NCBI GenBank assembly: GCA_002414705.1
Contig: DIAL01000032.1
Span: forward strand, 1 to 5,197
Source of the DNA: Flavobacteriaceae bacterium UBA5079
GTDB taxonomy: Bacteria; Bacteroidota; Bacteroidia; Flavobacteriales; Flavobacteriaceae
DNA: 5,197 bases
Direction: 5' to 3'
A model generated the notes under the pieces. It did not search any database, had not been told where the DNA came from, and saw only the letters and a program-made list of their open reading frames with translations. Below are positions 1 to 5,197 of this stretch, one piece after another (position 1 is the first letter of the stretch; each line of letters starts with the position of its first letter). A program made the translations under genes and the position numbers.

Positions 1-151
1 TACCATTATTTTATGCGCTACCTTATCCGCTATACTTGGTGCTTACTTTGGAAATAGACTATTAAAAAAAGTTACCCTAGTTTTTATTCAAAAACTTGTA
101 GCTATTTTACTGATAGTTATTTCAATTGCACTCGGAATTGGGTTCATTTAA
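1..151 (+). CDS. C-terminal end of a TauE/SafE (TSUP) family membrane permease, 5' truncated by the window edge
   Basis: An open frame enters from the left edge (first complete codon at base 2) and ends at TAA 149-151, leaving 49 visible residues. They read as two hydrophobic helices (about residues 1-15 and 32-49) joined by a short segment with GAYFGNRLLKK at 13-23. A Gly-rich end of a helix followed by a basic loop and then a final C-terminal helix is typical of the last repeat of TauE/SafE anion permeases. These inner-membrane proteins are associated with export or uptake of sulfite, sulfonates or related anions. The substrate cannot be inferred from this fragment. The gene converges on the AsnB-like gene and their stop codons overlap. 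Another small polytopic membrane protein is possible, because only about a fifth of a usual TSUP protein is visible. Confidence 0.62.
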   Translation, partial: TIILCATLSAILGAYFGNRLLKKVTLVFIQKLVAILLIVISIALGIGFI

Positions 152-1404
152 GTTTTTTGTTTCTTTTTCCTAGCAGCAGGAAACAACACGTTATTAAGAA
201 TTAATCGGTATCCAGGAGATGTTGGATACAAATCAAGTTCTGTTTTAGGATCGCCTACCTTGTGCGTATAATCTTCAGGATCATGACCACCATAAAAGGT
301 AAAAAAACCTTTTCCTTTAATACCATGAATATATTTGGCTTCACCATTCGTCTTATTTTCACCTAAAACTAATACATTCGCCTTAATTTGCTCACGACTA
401 TAAGATGTTGTTTGTCCCATAAATCCCTTTACCAAAGCAGTGTGATTTTGGTTTAACATGGTTGGTATAGGATCCCATTTTGCTGAAAAATCCATAAGTG
501 TGAAATAATCCGTCATTTTTGGAATTTGGCGTTTAGTAGTCATATCAATGGATGAAAACTCATAGACATTTGGATCACGTTCTAAAATATAATCTTTGAA
601 AGCAAAGGTTCTATTGTAGTCAATTTTACTTTGGTAGTTAGCATCACTTGCATCACCATCAAACATAGGTTCGCAAATATCTACACCATCAGCAGATAAA
701 GCAATATCAAAACTATCCGTTGCACTACACATGGCAAACATAAAGCCACCTCCAATTACATAATCTCTAATCTTATTTGCTACGGCTAATTTAGCATCGG
801 AAACTTTATCATAACCTAAACGTTTAGCCAAATCTTCTGCAACTTTTTTCTCTTCAATGTACCAAGAGGCTGCTTTATAATTAGCATAAAACTTCCCATA
901 TTGTCCCGTAAAATCTTCGTGATGCAAATGCAACCAATCATATAATAACAAGGCATCATTTAGTACTTCTTCATCATAAATTGTTTCATAGGGAATTTCG
1001 GCATATGTTAACACCATAGTTACGGCATCATCCCAAGGTAAATTTCCTTTAGGCGAATACACCGCAATTTTAGGTGCTTTTTCAAGCACAACAGATTCCA
1101 TATTTTTACTTGGACTACTTATTTCAGTTAGAATTGCTTCTGCTTTAGCATCCGAAAGTACTTCAAAAGACACACCCCGAATTTGACATTCCCGACGTAT
1201 ACGATCCGTATCTGGAAGCATAAATGAGCCACCTCTATAATTTAACAGCCAATTTACTTTTAATTGATTATCTAAAGTCCAATAGGTAATACCGTAAGCT
1301 TTTAAATGATTTTTCTGTCCTTCTGCATCCATAGGAATTAAAATGTAGGACGCAAAGGAATTTAAGGTGAATAAAAACAGCAGAAGAATAGTAATCTTTT
1401 TCAT
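148..1404 (-). CDS. Exported protein of the flavobacterial 'asparagine synthetase B'-named family; probably a periplasmic protein with a GATase1/ThuA-like domain
   Basis: The 418-residue protein begins with a clear Sec signal peptide: MKK, a hydrophobic core at residues 4-13, and likely cleavage after Ala18 (NSFA/SY). There is no lipobox cysteine, so a soluble periplasmic protein is expected. I chose the ATG at 1402-1404. An in-frame TTG at 1435-1437 would put 11 residues in front of the signal peptide. From memory, close relatives are named asparagine synthetase B. However, no N-terminal Cys nucleophile and no SGGxDS ATP-pyrophosphatase loop can be seen. Instead residues 111-160 look like a flavodoxin-like alpha/beta unit (KIAVYSPKG, then LLLYDWLHLHHED). 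Further on are GGGFMFAMCSATD (218-230), resembling a nucleophile elbow at Cys226, and FYGGHDPED (369-377) with His374. That arrangement suggests a class I glutamine-amidotransferase-like or ThuA-like fold, which is inference. The C-terminus is basic (ARKKKQKT). The gene lies 70 bp downstream of the AI-2E-type gene on the same strand. The biological role is unknown. Confidence 0.85.
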   Translation of the reverse strand: MKKITILLLFLFTLNSFASYILIPMDAEGQKNHLKAYGITYWTLDNQLKVNWLLNYRGGSFMLPDTDRIRRECQIRGVSFEVLSDAKAEAILTEISSPSKNMESVVLEKAPKIAVYSPKGNLPWDDAVTMVLTYAEIPYETIYDEEVLNDALLLYDWLHLHHEDFTGQYGKFYANYKAASWYIEEKKVAEDLAKRLGYDKVSDAKLAVANKIRDYVIGGGFMFAMCSATDSFDIALSADGVDICEPMFDGDASDANYQSKIDYNRTFAFKDYILERDPNVYEFSSIDMTTKRQIPKMTDYFTLMDFSAKWDPIPTMLNQNHTALVKGFMGQTTSYSREQIKANVLVLGENKTNGEAKYIHGIKGKGFFTFYGGHDPEDYTHKVGDPKTELDLYPTSPGYRLILNNVLFPAARKKKQKT

Positions 1405-1474
1405 AGTTGAAAGATACAGAAAATATAGACCTTTCAAATTAATTTAAAATAATTTTAACCTAGATTTAGAGTAA

Positions 1475-2494
1475 CTAGTGTTTGCCTGAAAGCAAGGTAG
1501 CAATGACTTTAGTACTTTTAAATTGTTCTAGCATTATTTTTAAGAAAACCGTGATTGGTATTGCCATAATTAAGCCAGGAACTCCCCAAAGAAATCCCCA
1601 AAGCATTAACATAACTAACACGGTAATGACATTTAACGAGAAGGATTTACCCATAAAAATGGGCTCTAAAATAGAACCAAAAAGAACTTGAACACCTGTT
1701 ATAGAAACTACAAAAAAGAATAACGTACTTGTTGGATCTAGTTCAATAAAGGCAAAAGCTGAAAGCAACACAACCGTTATTATAGAGCCAACCATTTGTA
1801 CAAAATTAATTAAGAACGCAAATAAACCCCAGAAAATAGGGAAACTCACATCAAAAAACAGACAAGCCAAACCCGTCCCAATTCCTGTAGCCAAACTAAC
1901 GGCAAACTTCACTTTAACAAACGTCATTAAGTCATTTTCAATTTTAATAAACGTTTTTACAGACGTATGTTTTAGTTTAAGAAGCGTACTATTCATTACT
2001 TTCTGAATGTTAATGGATTCTGCCAACCACAATACCACGAAAAAAACGGTCATCAAAATCATGGTTAAGGTTTTCCGGACAAAATCAATAGTAACACCTA
2101 TGGTTTCTTCGTGAATAAACTTTTTAAAGAGACTCTCTTTGCTATCTACTTCTACTCCAAATGTTTCATTTCCTAATAACAAGAGCGCATCAAACTTTTC
2201 TTCTGCTTTCACGAAAAATTCAGTTTCAGAATTTAAAATCTCACGACCAGAAACTTTAACCAGTTCCCAACCAATTTTTAAACCAATTGCAATTAATAAT
2301 ACTACAATAATAATGCTAACTGCTCGTGGAATTTTCTTTCTACCCAACCAACGCATGAGTGGCAAAAATAATAAGGCTATAAACATGGAGAAAATCAACG
2401 GAATAAATATGAACGAGAGTGTTTTCAATAAAAGAAACACCAACGGAATTACGATGATTGTTAATAATATGTTTGTGGTACGCAACTGGTTCAT
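1475..2494 (-). CDS. AI-2E (PerM/YdiK) family transporter
   Basis: This is a 339-residue polytopic inner-membrane protein, close to the usual family length. Hydrophobic segments lie at about residues 8-22, 26-46, 57-77, 137-157, 196-213, 217-248, 256-275 and 287-320. A larger polar stretch at about 80-136 is the characteristic extramembrane region between the third and fourth helices. The C-terminal half has the family pattern: LINFVQMVGSI (228-238), then LEPIFMGKSFSLN (276-288), and a Gly/Pro-rich end with GFLWGVPGLIMAIP (300-313). The family is named for the proposed E. coli autoinducer-2 exporter, but members have been linked to varied functions, including Na+/H+ antiport, so the substrate is open. 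The ATG at 2492-2494 is preceded by AGAGG with six bases between, a weak but plausible ribosome binding site. It starts 125 bp after dnaB and probably has its own promoter. It could be co-transcribed with the downstream AsnB-like gene, since no clear terminator separates them. Confidence 0.88.
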   Translation of the reverse strand: MNQLRTTNILLTIIVIPLVFLLLKTLSFIFIPLIFSMFIALLFLPLMRWLGRKKIPRAVSIIIVVLLIAIGLKIGWELVKVSGREILNSETEFFVKAEEKFDALLLLGNETFGVEVDSKESLFKKFIHEETIGVTIDFVRKTLTMILMTVFFVVLWLAESINIQKVMNSTLLKLKHTSVKTFIKIENDLMTFVKVKFAVSLATGIGTGLACLFFDVSFPIFWGLFAFLINFVQMVGSIITVVLLSAFAFIELDPTSTLFFFVVSITGVQVLFGSILEPIFMGKSFSLNVITVLVMLMLWGFLWGVPGLIMAIPITVFLKIMLEQFKSTKVIATLLSGKH

Positions 2495-2519
2495 AAAAGG
2501 CCTCTATTTAATAGAAATG

Positions 2520-2527
2520 CAAAATTA
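2520..2527 (-). promoter_or_regulatory. Candidate Bacteroidota -7 promoter element for the AI-2E family gene
   Basis: On the minus strand this reads TAATTTTG, an exact match to the Bacteroidota -7 consensus TAnnTTTG. It ends 25 bases before the ATG, which would give a short leader containing the AGAGG ribosome binding site. No TTG-type -33 element lies at the expected 17-23 base spacing, so the support comes from the -7 element and its position only. Such matches also occur by chance in AT-rich DNA. Confidence 0.4.
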
Positions 2528-2595
2528 AGCGAAAAACATGGGTTGCCTACTAATAAGAGACAACTAATTTTAAGTAAAATTAGAATTTAACAACT

Positions 2596-2621
2596 AAAAA
2601 AAAAGCTAGTTTTTTGGCTTT
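2596..2621 (-). terminator. Candidate weak intrinsic terminator of dnaB
   Basis: In the dnaB direction, AAAGC (2621-2617) and GCTTT (2606-2602) can pair around a 10-base loop. The stem begins within the dnaB stop codon and runs into an uninterrupted tract of nine T, three of which lie in the stem. The T-tract is strong but the five-base-pair stem is weak. This may be a leaky terminator, with some dnaB transcripts reading into the AI-2E gene. Confidence 0.4.
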
Positions 2622-4155
2622 AAAAAGGAACATCATTATCATCTGGAGCACCAAACGCGTCATTTGGCGATGGGAAATGGTCAGCTTTAAATGTGTTATC
2701 ATTTGCAGCTTCGTTCATTTTAGAATGAAATTCATGATCAAAAGGTGTATCAAAATCATCTAAATTATCGAATTTACCAAGATTACCAATAAATTTCAAT
2801 CGGATGTTATCCAAACCACCATTTCTGTGTTTTGCAATTATGAATTCAGCTTGACCTTCCGTTGGAGAGCGTTCATCATCATCCCATTCATCAATTTTAT
2901 AATATTCCGGACGGTAAATAAAACTCACAATATCTGCATCTTGTTCAATTGCTCCAGATTCACGTAAATCGGATAGTAAAGGACGTTTACTTCCACCACG
3001 AGTTTCTACAGCACGTGATAATTGTGATAAAGCAATTACAGGAACACTCAATTCTTTAGCGAGTGCTTTTAAATTTCGAGAAATTGTAGAAATTTCTTGT
3101 TCACGGTTTCCTCCTTTTTGACTTCCACCTGCCGTCATTAATTGTAGATAATCTACCATGATTAATTTAATACCATGTTGAGATGCTAAACGTCTTGCTT
3201 TTGCACGTAAATCGAAAATAGAAAGTGATGGTGTATCATCAATAAATAAAGGTGCTTTTTCAAGACCTTTAACCTTAACGTTTAACTGTTCCCACTCGTG
3301 TTTTTCTAATTTTCCAGTACGCAGTTTTTCTGAAGACAAGCCTGTTTCACTAGAAATTAAACGCATAATTAATTGAACAGAAGCCATCTCCAATGAAAAG
3401 AAAGCAACTGGAATATTTTGATCTACGGCTATATTTCTTGCCATGGATAATGTTAAAGCTGTTTTACCCATACCTGGACGTGCAGCCACAATAATTAAAT
3501 CGCTTTCCTGCCATCCTGAAGTTAGTTTATCTAATTTTGTGAATCCTGTAGGAATACCACTTAAACCATCTTTATTAGATATTTCTTCAATTTTTTTCTT
3601 GGCTTGAATAACTAAACTTTGAGCTGTTTCACTGGATTTTTTAATATTTCCCTGTGTAACTTCATATAGTTTGGCTTCGGCTTTGTCTAATAAATCGAAA
3701 ACATCTTGTGTTTCATCATAAGAATCCTCAATAATTTCACTTGAAATTTTAATCAAACTACGTTGAATGAATTTCTGTAAGATAATACGTGCATGAAACT
3801 CAATATGTGCAGAAGAAGATACTTTTTGGGTTAAAGAAATCAGGTAAAAATCGCCTCCCGCTAAATCTAATTTCAGGTTTTTCTTTAACTGACTAGAAAC
3901 GGTTAATAAGTCAATAGGCTCACTGTTTTCAAACAACTGAAAAATAGCTTCAAATATATGCTGATGTGCTTCTTTATAGAATGCGTCTGGACTTAAAATA
4001 TCAATAACCTCATCAACACCTTTTTTATCAATCATCATTGCCCCAAGTACAACTTCTTCTAAATCAATTGCTTGTGGTGGAATTTTGCCTTTTTCTAGAC
4101 TGATAAGCGTGCTTTTATCTACGGGATATCCCTTTATTTGATTCGGTTGTTTCAT
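2620..4155 (-). CDS. dnaB: Replicative DNA helicase DnaB
   Basis: This 511-residue protein is the hexameric 5'-to-3' helicase that unwinds DNA at the replication fork and partners with primase. The N-terminal domain (about 27-130) begins PPQAIDLEEVVLGAMM, and a linker helix region (about 150-190) follows. The RecA-like domain covers about 200-465. Its motifs include Walker A AARPGMGKT (224-232, Lys231), SLEM with the catalytic-type Glu256, Walker B LIMVDYLQLM (331-340, Asp335), SQLSR (377-381), SDLRESGAIEQDAD (395-408) and AKHRNG (441-446, the arginine-finger region). No intein interrupts it. Compared with E. coli DnaB (recalled, 471 residues), homology ends near GNLGKFDN (457-464). A polar, acidic tail of about 46 residues follows, ending DDNDVPF, which resembles the C-terminal tip of single-strand binding proteins. 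The ATG at 4153-4155 fits the family start and has no obvious Shine-Dalgarno sequence. It is separated from accA by a terminator and 168 bp, so it probably has its own promoter. Confidence 0.98.
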   Translation of the reverse strand: MKQPNQIKGYPVDKSTLISLEKGKIPPQAIDLEEVVLGAMMIDKKGVDEVIDILSPDAFYKEAHQHIFEAIFQLFENSEPIDLLTVSSQLKKNLKLDLAGGDFYLISLTQKVSSSAHIEFHARIILQKFIQRSLIKISSEIIEDSYDETQDVFDLLDKAEAKLYEVTQGNIKKSSETAQSLVIQAKKKIEEISNKDGLSGIPTGFTKLDKLTSGWQESDLIIVAARPGMGKTALTLSMARNIAVDQNIPVAFFSLEMASVQLIMRLISSETGLSSEKLRTGKLEKHEWEQLNVKVKGLEKAPLFIDDTPSLSIFDLRAKARRLASQHGIKLIMVDYLQLMTAGGSQKGGNREQEISTISRNLKALAKELSVPVIALSQLSRAVETRGGSKRPLLSDLRESGAIEQDADIVSFIYRPEYYKIDEWDDDERSPTEGQAEFIIAKHRNGGLDNIRLKFIGNLGKFDNLDDFDTPFDHEFHSKMNEAANDNTFKADHFPSPNDAFGAPDDNDVPF

Positions 4156-4177
4156 ACGAACGAAAGTAATTAAAACG

Positions 4178-4199
4178 AAGCTATTATGATAGCTTTTTT
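4178..4199 (+). other. Short perfect hairpin with a plus-strand T-tract in the dnaB 5' region
   Basis: AAGCTAT (4178-4184) and ATAGCTT (4189-4195) are perfect 7-bp arms around a 4-base loop. On the plus strand they run into six consecutive T (4194-4199). This has the form of an intrinsic terminator facing away from dnaB, but no plus-strand gene that would need one is visible. On the minus strand it would be a hairpin, or an operator-like palindrome, 23 bp before the dnaB start codon. The symmetry is seen directly; the function is uncertain. Confidence 0.4.
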
Positions 4200-4205
4200 G
4201 AAGTT

Positions 4206-4265
4206 TGGTTGTTAACCAGAAGTTAACAATTTAACTGTTAATAAGTTGAATTTATTGTTAATAAG
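4206..4265. repeat. Cluster of GTTAA/TTAAC repeats upstream of dnaB
   Basis: Sixty bases contain several related words. GTTAAC occurs at 4211-4216 and again at 4222-4227, an 11-bp shift. The 10-bp direct repeat TGTTAATAAG occurs at 4236-4245 and 4256-4265, exactly 20 bp apart. There are also inverted pairs: TGGTT/AACCA (4206-4210, 4214-4218), AGTTAA/TTAACT (4221-4226, 4231-4236) and TTAACAAT/ATTGTTAA (4223-4230, 4254-4261). The cluster fills the space between the accA terminator and the proximal dnaB leader. It is placed to act as an operator, or less likely an iteron-like element, for dnaB. I found no DnaA box (TTATNCACA) in it. Confidence 0.5.
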
Positions 4266-4267
4266 CA

Positions 4268-4300
4268 TAAAAAAATCTGAAATAAAAAATTTCAGATTTT
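4268..4300 (-). terminator. Intrinsic terminator of accA
   Basis: AAAATCTGAAAT (4272-4283) and ATTTCAGATTTT (4289-4300) form a perfect 12-bp stem with a 5-base loop. Read in the accA direction, the stem ends in TTTT and continues with three more T (4271-4269), giving a seven-base T-tract. It starts 23 bases after the accA stop codon and should separate accA transcription from dnaB. The stem is AT-rich and the plus-strand side also ends in four T, so weak activity in the other direction is possible. Confidence 0.8.
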
Positions 4301-4323
4301 AAGGTAGTGTGGTATAAAAAGGA

Positions 4324-5197
4324 TTAGCCTTTAAAAACACCCATATCTAAATATTTTTCCATTCTATTTTTTACTAATTCTTTTGGTGATAAGTTTTTGA
4401 ACTCCTCTAAAGATTTTAAAATAGCATCACGAACAAATAAAAAAGTTGTTTCTCTATCACTATGAGCTCCACCAAGTGGCTCCTTAATAATCTGGTCTAC
4501 TAACTTCATTTTTTTCATATCAGTTGCGGTCAATTTTAGGGCATCAGCGGCTTGTTCTTTGTATTCCCAACTACGCCATAAGATAGACGAGCAAGATTCT
4601 GGAGAAATTACGGAATACCAAGTATTTTCAAGCATTAACACTTTATCTCCTACTCCAATTCCTAACGCACCACCTGAAGCACCTTCACCAATAATAACGG
4701 TTATAATTGGCACTTTTAAGCGTGTCATTTCTAAAATATTTCTCGCAATTGCTTCACCTTGTCCACGTTCTTCGGCTTCTAAACCTGGATATGCACCTGG
4801 TGTATCGATTAAGGTAATAACCGGAATACCGAATTTTTCAGCAGATTTCATTAAACGCAATGCTTTTCTGTAACCTTCCGGATTTGCCATCCCAAAATTA
4901 CGATACTGTCGCGTTTTAGTATTATATCCTTTTTGTTGACCAATAATCATAAAACTTTGGTCGCCTATTTTACCAAGTCCACCAATCATGGCTTTATCGT
5001 CTTTTACATTCCGATCTCCATGAAGTTCTAAAAAGGATTCTCCACAAAGTGCCTTTACATAATCCAGTGTGTAGGGACGATTTGGATGACGTGACATTTG
5101 CACACGTTGCCAAGGCGTTAAATTCTTGTATATATCTTTCTTAGTTTCAATCAGTTTTTTTTCTATCTGCTTGCATGTCTCAGTTACATCTACATCA
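4324..5197 (-). CDS. accA: Acetyl-CoA carboxylase carboxyltransferase subunit alpha, 5' end beyond the window
   Basis: The alpha subunit pairs with AccD (beta) to transfer the carboxyl group from carboxybiotin on AccB to acetyl-CoA. This yields malonyl-CoA, the first committed step of fatty-acid synthesis, in the cytoplasm. The frame stays open to the right edge, so the internal GTG at 5101-5103 and ATG at 5095-5097 are not starts. The visible residues begin [15 protein letters not shown]. About 290 residues are visible against roughly 317 for the family, so some 25-30 N-terminal residues are missing. Diagnostic segments are [21 protein letters not shown], here spanning 5052-5114, [20 protein letters not shown] (4759-4818), [16 protein letters not shown] (4642-4689), and [16 protein letters not shown] (4573-4620). 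Together these are the crotonase-fold carboxyltransferase core with the Gly-rich oxyanion-hole region. The C-terminus ends DMGVFKG. A strong hairpin terminator follows directly. Confidence 0.97.
   Translation of the reverse strand, partial: DVDVTETCKQIEKKLIETKKDIYKNLTPWQRVQMSRHPNRPYTLDYVKALCGESFLELHGDRNVKDDKAMIGGLGKIGDQSFMIIGQQKGYNTKTRQYRNFGMANPEGYRKALRLMKSAEKFGIPVITLIDTPGAYPGLEAEERGQGEAIARNILEMTRLKVPIITVIIGEGASGGALGIGVGDKVLMLENTWYSVISPESCSSILWRSWEYKEQAADALKLTATDMKKMKLVDQIIKEPLGGAHSDRETTFLFVRDAILKSLEEFKNLSPKELVKNRMEKYLDMGVFKG

Noticed and set aside
1405..1437. TTG at 1435-1437 as the start of the AsnB-like protein
   Set aside because: It would add 11 residues ahead of a textbook signal peptide (MKKITILLLF...). 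The ATG at 1402-1404 is the better start.
1444..1458. Perfect 15-base AT palindrome (TTAAAATAATTTTAA) between the AI-2E-type and AsnB-like genes
   Set aside because: It is made only of A and T in very AT-rich DNA and has no T-tract after a stable stem, so it is not a convincing terminator or operator. Nearby near-matches to TAnnTTTG lack a -33 partner, so no promoter is called.
1482..1691. Plus-strand open frame of 69 codons
   Set aside because: It lies antisense to the C-terminal part of the well-supported AI-2E family gene, has no recognisable domain, and is explained as a shadow frame.
2139..2528. Plus-strand open frame of 129 codons
   Set aside because: It is antisense to the N-terminal half of the AI-2E family gene. 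Its composition is Asn/Ile/Thr-rich with no domain, as expected of a complementary-strand frame over a membrane protein.
4156..4183. Possible dnaB -7 elements (TACTTTCG at 4161-4168, TAGCTTCG at 4176-4183, minus strand)
   Set aside because: Each differs from TAnnTTTG at one defined position and neither has a TTG at a suitable upstream distance. The first lies only five bases before the ATG.
4156..4323. Replication origin next to dnaB
   Set aside because: The repeats and AT-richness prompted the idea, but no DnaA boxes are visible and dnaB is not a reliable marker of oriC.
4559..4873. Plus-strand open frame of 104 codons
   Set aside because: It is antisense to the most conserved core of accA and shows no family resemblance.
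1..5197. CRISPR array, insertion sequence, tRNA/rRNA, defence or toxin-antitoxin module
   Set aside because: No regularly spaced long repeats, transposase, terminal inverted repeats, RNA gene signature or defence domain was seen. The window is almost filled by ordinary chromosomal genes.

Overview
This AT-rich window looks like an ordinary chromosomal segment from a member of the Bacteroidota, most likely the Flavobacteriaceae. The evidence is the protein sequences (AccA, DnaB and the exported 'AsnB-like' protein all have a flavobacterial look), the near absence of strong Shine-Dalgarno sequences, and a TAnnTTTG-type -7 element upstream of one gene. No mobile element, CRISPR array, tRNA or rRNA is visible, and no gap between genes exceeds about 170 bases.

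Layout from right to left, in the direction of transcription for most of the window. First comes accA (carboxyltransferase alpha subunit of acetyl-CoA carboxylase), whose 5' end runs off the right edge. It is followed by a perfect 12-bp hairpin terminator. A 168-bp gap then carries clustered GTTAA/TTAAC repeats and a second hairpin. Next is a complete dnaB (replicative helicase) with a short weak terminator candidate, then a polytopic AI-2E/PerM-family membrane protein, and then an exported protein of the family often labelled 'asparagine synthetase B' in flavobacterial genomes. The left edge holds the C-terminal 49 residues of a convergent plus-strand TauE/SafE-type membrane protein. Its stop codon overlaps that of the AsnB-like gene inside a single TTAA.

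The genes are mainly housekeeping functions (fatty-acid synthesis, chromosome replication) beside two poorly characterised envelope proteins, and nothing suggests that they form one pathway. I do not see a new multi-gene system. The points most worth following up are the SSB-like acidic C-terminal tip on DnaB, the helically phased repeat cluster upstream of dnaB, and the probable misnaming of the AsnB-like protein, which looks more like an exported protein with a glutamine-amidotransferase-like fold.
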